A stretch of DNA of 41,178 nucleotides, taken from positions 1 to 41,178 of the forward strand of contig JAFGWU010000043.1 in the NCBI GenBank assembly GCA_016936975.1, written 5' to 3'. Positions 35,196 through 41,178 of this stretch are shown here, piece after piece. Source of the DNA: Bacteroidales bacterium (GTDB lineage: Bacteria; Bacteroidota; Bacteroidia; Bacteroidales; GCA-2748055). How positions within the stretch are numbered: the first letter of the stretch is position 1; every line of letters starts with the position of its first letter. A model generated the notes under the pieces. The model made no database searches. It saw nothing but the letters and a program-made list of their open reading frames with translations, and was not told the DNA's origin. A program made the position numbers and the translations under genes.

Positions 35196-35915
35196 TCAGA
35201 TATCACTTTTTACATGCAATGCACTGAACACCTGGTTTTTGAAATTTCTGCCAATTCTCAGCCTGGCATTTTCGAGCTCGACGGTTGTGGTGTTGAATGC
35301 CCTGATTCGTGGTATGGAGACAATATAGGACTTATGAATTCTGATGAAGAGTTCAGAAGGTAACTTTTTCTCAATAGATTGTAAACTGCTTTTAACAACC
35401 ACCCTCCGGTTATCAGTATGAATCCTGATATATTCATTCAATCCCTCAATGAAATGGATCTCTTTAAGATAGATTTTAATGATCTTCTTATTCTCTTTTA
35501 CATATATGAAGGCGTTTTCTTCAAATCCGTTCTCATTCTCAAGGCAAATATTCTGAGGCTTATCGGATGTAAAATACCTGTTTACAGCCTTCATAAATCT
35601 TTCAAAGGTTATCGGCTTCATCAGGTAATCAACCACATCAAGCTCAAATCCGTCAAGCGCATACTGACTGTATGCCGTGGTTATAATCACGCGGGGGGGA
35701 TGTTTTAGCGTTTTAAGAAAATCAATACCACTGATCTGAGGCATTTTTATATCAAGGAACATTAAATCAATAACATTATTCCTCAATGCCTCCATTGCCT
35801 TTATGGCATTGTCACACTCCTGGACAATCTCGAAATTTTCCAGTTTTTGAATATGACCGCGGATCAATTCTCTGGCCAGCGGTTCATCATCAACTATAAC
35901 ACATTTTGTCTTCAT
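35196..35915 (-). CDS. LytTR-family response regulator
   Basis: 239 aa. The receiver domain (1-120) has the acidic pair D9-D10 (VDDEP), phospho-acceptor D55 (MFLDIKMPQ), the conserved Thr/Ser (VIITTAYS) and Lys (YLMKPI). The C-terminal LytTR DNA-binding domain (about 135-239; HFIEGLNEYIRIHT, FIRIHKSYIVSIPRI, LRIGRNFKNQ) binds direct-repeat operators. It is divergent from a LytS-type kinase gene 273 bp away and lies upstream of susC, on the same strand. It most likely receives phosphate from one or more of the three kinases here and controls susCD, the secreted pair, or both. Confidence 0.93.
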   Translation of the reverse strand: MKTKCVIVDDEPLARELIRGHIQKLENFEIVQECDNAIKAMEALRNNVIDLMFLDIKMPQISGIDFLKTLKHPPRVIITTAYSQYALDGFELDVVDYLMKPITFERFMKAVNRYFTSDKPQNICLENENGFEENAFIYVKENKKIIKIYLKEIHFIEGLNEYIRIHTDNRRVVVKSSLQSIEKKLPSELFIRIHKSYIVSIPRIRAFNTTTVELENARLRIGRNFKNQVFSALHVKSDI

Positions 35916-35990
35916 GGTTTACAAATTATGGCCACTTAAAATTTAAAACATGAAAACAAGCCTTACGTCTTTTTTGGCACCTCAACTTAA

Positions 35991-36022
35991 CAAAAGTAAA
36001 TGCTTTTTTTTAATAATTTCAA
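35991..36022 (-). promoter_or_regulatory. Promoter of the LytTR regulator gene
   Basis: On the minus strand TTG (complement of 36020-36022), a 21-bp spacer and TACTTTTG (complement of 35991-35998) match the Bacteroidetes consensus, with a predicted leader of about 70 nt. Confidence 0.6.
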
Positions 36023-36188
36023 TAAAACACATATCAGGATCAGCGAACGGCGGTTTAATGTCTGTAAAGTGTAATGATTATCAAAAATAGTCCGGTGGTA
36101 TGATGAACGGGCCCATTGAATGATATTGTTCTGGTTACATACTGATGGTTTTTATATTTATCCCAGGATTTGTATTTAATGCCTCCAA

Positions 36189-37253
36189 ATGAGTATAAGA
36201 GATCTTTTTTTTAGCAAAAGGTTAATAACAAGGTGTGCCCGGCATCTCTTGCTCATTTTCTCCATGATATCTCTTTTCACCTGGGTTGCCTGTTCAAGGG
36301 GAGAAGGAAGCATAGCATTACCCCAGGTTTTGAGGACAGTCAGTATAAACGCCTTTTTTTTCTTTGCATACGCATACCTGGCTACCTACTGGTTGATTCC
36401 CCGTATCCTGTTCAAAAAGCGTTACACGCTCTTCGCTATACTTATTATTGCTTCGGGACTGATTATATCCTGGTTCAAATTAACGGTTTCCGATTTTTTA
36501 TTTTACGATGCGATCGCAAATGAAAGCTATTCGGGGGGAAAGGGATTTACATTTCCCGATATTATCGTCAATACAAAAGATATGACGTTCATAGTGGCAG
36601 TATTTGCTTTGCTAAAATTTTCACGAGACAATTATTTGATCAAGTCCCGCTCGGCAAAGTCTGAAGAACAGCGTTTGGAAGCGGAACTGAAAATTCTTGG
36701 TTATCAGCTGGACCCTCATATCATCTTTAATAATTTTAACAACCTATATTCTATATCGATAACCAGGCCGGAGCTTCTGTCATCAACCATCAAAAAATTT
36801 AAACTCGTCCTTGAGTATCTCTTTGTAGAAAAAAAAGATGCAAAGGTTAGCCTGAAAAAGGAGTTGAATATGATAGAGAATTATATAGGACTTGAACTTT
36901 TGAGGTTTGGAGAGAGGCTGCAGGTCAATTATGAAATATCAGGAAATCCCGAAAGTCTGAAAATTGCCCCCCTCCTTCTCTATCCCTTTGTCGAAAATTG
37001 TTTTGAACATGGTCCGGGGATGGATACAGATGCATCCTGGATAGATATTAAGATTGAGATAATACAATCAAGATTACGACTCCGCGTAGCTAACAGCACG
37101 CCTCATAATATATACTTATCCGACGGATCTCAAAAGGGGGGCTTGGAAAACATCGTTAGCAGACTTGAAATTCTCTATCCCGATGAATACCGTCTGACCA
37201 TCAGTGAAAATCCCGGTTCTTACAATGTTAACCTTCAGTTGAATTTGATATGA
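36189..37253 (+). CDS. LytS-type sensor histidine kinase
   Basis: 354 aa. Four hydrophobic segments fill residues ~18-35, 50-72, 80-100 and 130-145. A short coiled linker leads to the His_kinase domain with phospho-acceptor H177 (QLDPHIIFNNFNNLYS), followed by the ATPase N-box LLLYPFVENCFEHG and the G-box GGLENIVSRL. All catalytic elements look intact. The first ATG at 36189 begins the frame. It overlaps the next kinase-like gene by 4 bp (ATGA), so the two are made together and may heterodimerise. The signal sensed is unknown; there is no large periplasmic domain. Confidence 0.9.
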   Translation: MSIRDLFFSKRLITRCARHLLLIFSMISLFTWVACSRGEGSIALPQVLRTVSINAFFFFAYAYLATYWLIPRILFKKRYTLFAILIIASGLIISWFKLTVSDFLFYDAIANESYSGGKGFTFPDIIVNTKDMTFIVAVFALLKFSRDNYLIKSRSAKSEEQRLEAELKILGYQLDPHIIFNNFNNLYSISITRPELLSSTIKKFKLVLEYLFVEKKDAKVSLKKELNMIENYIGLELLRFGERLQVNYEISGNPESLKIAPLLLYPFVENCFEHGPGMDTDASWIDIKIEIIQSRLRLRVANSTPHNIYLSDGSQKGGLENIVSRLEILYPDEYRLTISENPGSYNVNLQLNLI

Positions 37254-38323
37254 TTGAAAGACTGAGCCGGATAAACCACAGAAGATTCATCAGGCATGCC
37301 CTGTTCTGGGCGGTCTGGGTATTCGGATTTACATTTGTAAAGAGCTTTGGGGCTCCGGCGGACATCTATTTCGGATGGTTCGTTTACTACATTATTACCC
37401 TGCCTTTGTTTGTGATCCATACCTGCCTAATTGTGTACTGGTTGATCCCTTTTTATTTTAAAAACAGGAGGTACCCCGTTTTTGCCTTCCTTTTTCTTGT
37501 ACTCTTTAGCACGGGGTCAGTATTGGACCTGGTAGTGAGTCACGAATTCGTATACAGGTATTATTCGATCGGTCCGTTTGGTAATGAACAATATCTTACT
37601 GCCGGGAATATTGTGATAAACGGATTGGGGAATCTTTACATTATTGTTGTCTTTCTGGCAGCACGGAGCATTCGTATATGGTACCTGAATCAGGAATCGG
37701 AGAAAAAGAAGTTCAGGTGTTTGCTTGCACTTGAGGTAAACAGGACCATTGCAATGGTACACCCCGAATTACTGATTTATTCAGTTAATAATATTGAAAA
37801 ACTTGCCGGCAAATCACCGGAACATGCGACACGGGCAATTGCACTTACATCAGAGATTTTGAGTGAAATCCTTTTTTATGGCAACGAGCGACAACAATCA
37901 ATTGAAAGAGAGTTCAGCATCATTCAGAAATTTATAAACCTTCTGATAATATTCAGAAATACAAAACCGGAAGTTGAATTCTTCATTTCCGGTGATCCGG
38001 TTGGGATAAAATTTCCTCCGTTAATCTTATTCTCCTTGGTGGAGATGATTTTCTTACAATTTAATAAGTCAGAGACCCCTGAAATAGTGATAGAAATTTC
38101 AGGTTTTTCCAATATGGCCACAATTCAGGTTCTGCACGAGCGAACTCTCGAAACGGAAAATCAATTTAACGAATGTGCCGAACTTCTAAAGCATATTGGG
38201 CAATTCTATCCCGATCAGATTACCGTAGCATTTGAACACACTCTGTACGGCTGTGCAGTCGTCATTAAGGCAGCGGAGCAGCCAATGTTTAATCATTATA
38301 ACCCTGTTCGTGAGATTGTGTGA
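37250..38323 (+). CDS. LytS-like membrane pseudokinase
   Basis: 357 aa, a paralogue of the preceding kinase with the same four-helix N-terminal half (about 15-140). In the dimerisation helix, VHPELLIYSVNNIEKL aligns with LQPHFLFNSLNNLYTL of the third kinase, so the phospho-acceptor His is replaced by Glu173. The N-box VENAFKHG becomes VEMIFLQF, losing the Mg-binding Asn, and no G-box is visible. It is therefore unlikely to autophosphorylate. It is coupled by a 4-bp overlap to the active kinase and probably regulates or pairs with it. A long-stem terminator follows about 105 bp downstream. Confidence 0.82.
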   Translation: MIERLSRINHRRFIRHALFWAVWVFGFTFVKSFGAPADIYFGWFVYYIITLPLFVIHTCLIVYWLIPFYFKNRRYPVFAFLFLVLFSTGSVLDLVVSHEFVYRYYSIGPFGNEQYLTAGNIVINGLGNLYIIVVFLAARSIRIWYLNQESEKKKFRCLLALEVNRTIAMVHPELLIYSVNNIEKLAGKSPEHATRAIALTSEILSEILFYGNERQQSIEREFSIIQKFINLLIIFRNTKPEVEFFISGDPVGIKFPPLILFSLVEMIFLQFNKSETPEIVIEISGFSNMATIQVLHERTLETENQFNECAELLKHIGQFYPDQITVAFEHTLYGCAVVIKAAEQPMFNHYNPVREIV

Positions 38324-38428
38324 CGCTTGCATGCGATTCTGTGCAGTTGATGCCCGCTTCCAGGTCTTTCCCAGAATAAATTTCAAAAACTCCAAAGGTT
38401 GATTTAGATTAGCCTTGAATCTAATGAT

Positions 38429-38495
38429 AACTTGCCGTCCTCCTCTCCATTTAAAGTTTTAGGTTTAAAAGTAAATGTCAAGACGGCAAGTTTTT
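38429..38495 (+). terminator. Long-loop intrinsic terminator after the two kinase genes
   Basis: AACTTGCCGTC (38429-38439) and GACGGCAAGTT (38482-38492) form an 11-bp perfect stem followed by a T-run. The 42-nt loop can pair further (TTTAAA in both halves). Confidence 0.6.
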
Positions 38496-38604
38496 GTCCT
38501 CCTGCGAACACCACCGTGCATTTGCGGACGATTTTAACACAATTTTTCCAGGCACTGAACCTCTTAGACTATGATAATCAGTAATTAAGATTCCTTGGCA
38601 TAAA

Positions 38605-38622
38605 ACATGACAATTATCATGT
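38605..38622. repeat. Inverted repeat overlapping the start of the third kinase gene
   Basis: ACATGA and TCATGT separated by CAATTA, with the GTG start at 38621 inside the right arm. It could be an operator or a start-masking hairpin, or chance. Confidence 0.35.
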
Positions 38623-39328
38623 GTCTGACAGGGAGTTGCCTAAATATATAGAGATGGTTGTTTCTGAATATCGGATTAACAGCGAAAAAAGTCTTAAAGT
38701 TGGCACGGGTAACAATATTGAACTTTTCAGAACATTATTGCAACCTCACTTTCTGTTCAATTCCCTCAATAACCTTTACACCTTATCTGTTAACAGTTCA
38801 GATAAAACAACAAATGCCATTGCGAATTTATCAGACCTTTTGAGGAAAATTGTAATCTATTCGAGATGTGAATTGATCAGTCTGGAGGATGAAATTCAGT
38901 TGGTCAGGAATTACATTGAACTTGAAAAATGCTGGTTGGGGGAGGGCTTCTTTATGATGGATCTTCAGATCAAAGGAGATACATTTTCCATATTTATTCC
39001 TCCTTTGATTCTCTATACCCTGGTAGAAAATGCTTTCAAGCATGGCATAAGAAAATGTCCGCAATTTCCCAGGTGGATAACCGTAAATATTCTTATAAAG
39101 AGAGGCAGGATATATTGCAAAATCCGGAATTCGTGTCGTCCGGAAACAGATTCAGACCTGCCGGTCACCGCCACGGGGGCCGGAATTGGTCTTGAAGCGG
39201 TTTATGAAATGTTAAACAGCACCTATAAAGGCAAATATTTGCTTGAATCGAAACGTGTTGATAACGTCTACTGTGTGGATCTGTTAATAGAAAATGCTTC
39301 CGTATCAGAAGATCATTCAGTTGCATAG
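38621..39328 (+). CDS. Soluble LytS-type histidine kinase core
   Basis: 235 aa from GTG at 38621; an ATG at 38651 (MVVSEYR) is an alternative start. It has the kinase core of the two membrane kinases but no membrane helices: phospho-acceptor H43 (LQPHFLFNSLNNLYTL), N-box LILYTLVENAFKHG and G-box GAGIGLEAVYEML are all intact. A LytS kinase without any sensor is unusual. It may act as the catalytic partner of the membrane pseudokinase, or be the remnant of a longer kinase that lost its N-terminus. No fragment of a sensor domain was seen upstream of 38585 in this frame. Confidence 0.85.
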   Translation: MSDRELPKYIEMVVSEYRINSEKSLKVGTGNNIELFRTLLQPHFLFNSLNNLYTLSVNSSDKTTNAIANLSDLLRKIVIYSRCELISLEDEIQLVRNYIELEKCWLGEGFFMMDLQIKGDTFSIFIPPLILYTLVENAFKHGIRKCPQFPRWITVNILIKRGRIYCKIRNSCRPETDSDLPVTATGAGIGLEAVYEMLNSTYKGKYLLESKRVDNVYCVDLLIENASVSEDHSVA

Positions 39329-39386
39329 ACCGTTGCAGGATCTTTTAATCGTTAAATCAAAAAAGTATATGGATGAACGTCATTTA

Positions 39387-39434
39387 CCGGTTTTTGGCGG
39401 TTCATTGCATCCGGTTAGATGTGGTTCATTGAAC
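39387..39434 (+). promoter_or_regulatory. Tandem 24-bp direct repeat, probable activator operator
   Basis: CCGGTT-N6-GGTTCATTG occurs twice at an exact 24-bp period (39387 and 39411). The second copy ends 4 bp before the -33 element. LytTR regulators bind direct repeats, and this position suits an activator touching RNA polymerase. Confidence 0.55.
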
Positions 39435-39438
39435 AACT

Positions 39439-39469
39439 TTTGAAAGCCTCTTTTGATGATCTAAATTTG
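39439..39469 (+). promoter_or_regulatory. Consensus promoter of the first secreted 159-aa protein gene
   Basis: TTTG (39439-39442), a 19-bp spacer and TAAATTTG (39462-39469) match the Bacteroidetes consensus exactly. The predicted leader is about 93 nt. Confidence 0.65.
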
Positions 39470-39567
39470 ATAATAGTGGTATTGAGCAGAAGGGAGAGTC
39501 GGGTTCTTTGAAATGAATGAAAATCACAGGGACATCATAATATTTTCCATTTTAATTTTCGTTTGCT

Positions 39568-40047
39568 ATGAAAACAAAAGTTAGTCTTTTTGTAAGGATA
39601 ATGACGATATTCATTGTCCTGTTGGTTTTTCCTGCTTTTGCATCTGCAGAAGGAGAAACAACCGGGATTTATCTAACAGGTTCCTCTAATACTCCAGCCG
39701 GGGATTTTGTAATACAAACCACCGGTGATATTTTTCATTTCCAGGGTAAAGAATACGAAGTGTATAACGTATATTACGATGATCCGGGGATGAATATGAA
39801 AATTGCTGTGAACAGTGAAGGAATATGTAAATCGTTTGTTGCCTATTCCGATCAGTACATCTTCTTTTATGATTGCAATAAATATGGATTTGGCGTAAGA
39901 AAGGTCATGTTTTCAAGTCCATCCATAAAGGAGATGTTTAATCCTGAGGAGTATTATGCACAATCGGTTCTCTTAAAAAAGCCCAGAATTGAGAAGAAAC
40001 AGGCAGTTGGGCTCATCGCTACATTTTTGCCAAAAATGAAAACCTGA
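39568..40047 (+). CDS. Secreted 159-aa protein, first of two paralogues
   Basis: Not recognised. A signal peptide ends at about FASA-E28. The mature protein is ~132 aa, Tyr/Phe-rich, and mostly beta by pattern, with a repeated Y-x-V-Y theme (YEVYNVYYDDP). Two cysteines, C87 and C103, are kept in the paralogue and could form a disulfide. It has its own consensus promoter with tandem repeats upstream and its own terminator, so it is monocistronic. The nearness of LytS/LytTR genes suggests it is an output of that system. Confidence 0.8.
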   Translation: MKTKVSLFVRIMTIFIVLLVFPAFASAEGETTGIYLTGSSNTPAGDFVIQTTGDIFHFQGKEYEVYNVYYDDPGMNMKIAVNSEGICKSFVAYSDQYIFFYDCNKYGFGVRKVMFSSPSIKEMFNPEEYYAQSVLLKKPRIEKKQAVGLIATFLPKMKT

Positions 40048-40097
40048 CCACTTAAACTAACTGGAAGAATTTATAGCACACCCTGAATTTCTTGTTA

Positions 40098-40136
40098 GAG
40101 GTTGTCGGAAAAGTACTTTCTGGCAACCTCTTTTTT
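40098..40136 (+). terminator. Terminator of the first secreted-protein gene
   Basis: GAGGTTG (40098-40104) pairs with CAACCTC (40124-40130), followed by TTTTTT. Confidence 0.75.
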
Positions 40137-40389
40137 CTTCATTGTTTCTTTTGATAAGATGCATAAGCTCTTTATGGTTTTTACCAGATCCTGAAACCGG
40201 GCCTTCATTTTTCGTTCGTTTTGTTCCTTCTCCGTACATCCCCGTTCATAATCGTACAGTTTTAAGGAGTGTAAAATCATGGGTTGACAGGATTTAAATA
40301 TTTGTAAACCAATCTTATAAAAGATATGGCACATGCATTGAAATAGGATGGTTACAACGTTCATTACTAAACATTAAAACCCAAACATT

Positions 40390-40869
40390 ATGAAAACGGC
40401 ACATAACATATCACGAAAAATGATGGCAGCAGCCATGACCCTTCTTCTTGTTTCGACGGTCGCCTTTGCTGAGGGAGAAACAACAGAAACCTACCTGAGC
40501 GGAAGCACCACTACCTCCGCCGGCAATTATACCGTTCAGAGCACGAATGAGGTCTACCACTTCCAGGGGGACGAGTATGAAGTCTACAGAGTTTATTATG
40601 ACAATCCGGAAATGAATATGAAGATTGCTGTCAGGATGGAAGGTCCATGCAATTCATTTATCGCTTACACCGATTCGTACTGGTTCAGGTATCAATGCGG
40701 CAAGGATGGATTTGGGCTCAGAAAAGTGCTTTTCAATACACCCCAGGTCATTCAAAAATTCAATCCGAAGGAGTATCAGAATCAGACTGTTCTGCTCAGG
40801 AAACGAAGTATTGAAAAGAAGGAGGCCGTAGGCCTGATTGCTGCTTATGTTCCCAAACTGCAAAGTTAA
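40390..40869 (+). CDS. Secreted 159-aa protein, second paralogue
   Basis: Exactly the same length as the first copy and alignable to it without gaps. Shared blocks include AEGETT at the mature start, YHFQGDEYEVY, NMKIAV, KDGFGLRKVLF and IEKKEAVGLIAAY. Both cysteines (87 and 103) are kept. The signal peptides differ while the mature parts agree, as expected for an older tandem duplication under selection. A GGTT...CGTTCATTA pair near 40350-40366 faintly recalls the repeats upstream of copy one. No strong promoter match was found. Function unknown. Confidence 0.8.
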   Translation: MKTAHNISRKMMAAAMTLLLVSTVAFAEGETTETYLSGSTTTSAGNYTVQSTNEVYHFQGDEYEVYRVYYDNPEMNMKIAVRMEGPCNSFIAYTDSYWFRYQCGKDGFGLRKVLFNTPQVIQKFNPKEYQNQTVLLRKRSIEKKEAVGLIAAYVPKLQS

Positions 40870-40906
40870 CAATCACTATATACAGGATTCAGGATCCTCC
40901 GGAAAT

Positions 40907-40942
40907 AAAAACGGGGCTGTCTTTCAGGCAGTCCCGTTTTTA
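40907..40942 (+). terminator. Terminator of the second secreted-protein gene
   Basis: AAAAACGGGGCTG (40907-40919) pairs with CAGTCCCGTTTTT (40929-40941) with one G-T wobble and a 9-nt loop. Confidence 0.8.
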
Positions 40943-40976
40943 TCTGTAAACCAGAGCCCGAGCGTGTAACCTTTCC

Positions 40977-41020
40977 TGCAAAGCAATGATAATCCTGTTG
41001 TTCGCTGCGCTCACAACTGT
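40977..41020. repeat. 44-bp direct repeat, copy 1
   Basis: Identical to 41135-41178 over 44 bp. It contains GTTGT...ACAAC, able to form a small hairpin around TTCGCTGCGCT. Intergenic, no coding sense. Confidence 0.85.
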
Positions 41021-41091
41021 CTTATTTTTTTTCGCATCCGGTTTGAAGCAAGCTTGACGAGGGAAGGTTGAGAAGGATTGTGGGATTATAT

Positions 41092-41109
41092 GTCCGCCTG
41101 GCGGCGGAC
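41092..41109. repeat. REP-like GC-rich palindrome
   Basis: GTCCGCC-TGGC-GGCGGAC forms a 7-bp stem with a 4-nt loop. It lies between the two 44-bp repeat copies and resembles short GC palindromes scattered in Bacteroidetes genomes. Confidence 0.6.
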
Positions 41110-41134
41110 TTATGATCCCCAGGGGGGCGATCCA

Positions 41135-41178
41135 TGCAAAGCAATGATAATCCTGTTGTTCGCTGCGCTCACAACTGT
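41135..41178. repeat. 44-bp direct repeat, copy 2 (cut by the window end)
   Basis: Matches copy 1 at every base and stops at the window edge, so the true repeat may be longer. The 158-bp period suggests either a tandem array or paired ends of an intergenic element. Confidence 0.85.

Noticed and set aside
40095-40364. 89-codon minus-strand frame between the two secreted-protein genes
   Set aside because: It runs through the terminator of the upstream gene, and its composition looks random.
1-41178. CRISPR arrays, prophage, integrase, tRNA or rRNA genes
   Set aside because: No regularly spaced repeats, integrase, phage structural gene, or tRNA/rRNA-like sequence was seen on either strand.

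Overview
The window reads as a chromosomal segment of a Bacteroidota organism, most likely order Bacteroidales/Marinilabiliales. The reasons are a SusC/SusD pair, LytTR/LytS regulators, SPOR-tailed secreted proteins, weak use of Shine-Dalgarno sites, and several promoters of the Bacteroidetes form TTG-N19-21-TAnnTTTG. No phage, plasmid, CRISPR, rRNA or tRNA signature was seen. By eye, the first ~30 kb is moderately GC-rich and the 35-40 kb stretch is clearly more AT-rich.

Region 1 (1-18 kb) is mostly housekeeping and envelope genes: a serine hydrolase, a MITE-like element, dihydrolipoyl dehydrogenase, a serpin lipoprotein divergent from an ECF sigma/anti-sigma-barrel pair, a lytic transglycosylase followed by uvrA, a LOG-family protein, a SPOR protein plus a barrel/TSP3/EF-hand protein, smpB, a miaA homologue, and a bcp-recA-membrane protein operon. 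Region 2 (18-21.8 kb) holds a TPR/PD40/SPOR protein and a clpS-nfeD-floA operon.

Region 3 (21.8-29.3 kb) is a tightly packed seven-gene minus-strand operon. It encodes a PqqD-like small protein, an ATP-grasp ligase, an alanine-racemase-fold PLP decarboxylase, a urea-transporter-like membrane protein fused to an M23 peptidase, a TPR/outer-membrane-barrel protein, a TPR protein and a secreted protein. I recognise the parts but not the system. It looks like cytoplasmic synthesis of an amino-acid- or peptide-derived product coupled to an envelope module.

Region 4 (29.6-30.2 kb) has no convincing protein gene but has a consensus promoter, a dense set of complementary helices including 5'/3' end pairing, and a 16-bp-stem terminator. 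It is a strong candidate for a ~560-nt structured non-coding RNA that I cannot match to tmRNA, RNase P RNA, or group I or II introns.

Region 5 (30.2-41.2 kb) holds a susCD pair, a LytTR response regulator, three LytS-type kinase paralogues (one apparently a pseudokinase with His to Glu at the phosphorylation site), and two tandem paralogous secreted 159-aa proteins. The first of these has two 24-bp direct repeats placed directly against a consensus promoter, a plausible LytTR operator. The window ends in a 44-bp direct repeat whose copies lie 158 bp apart.
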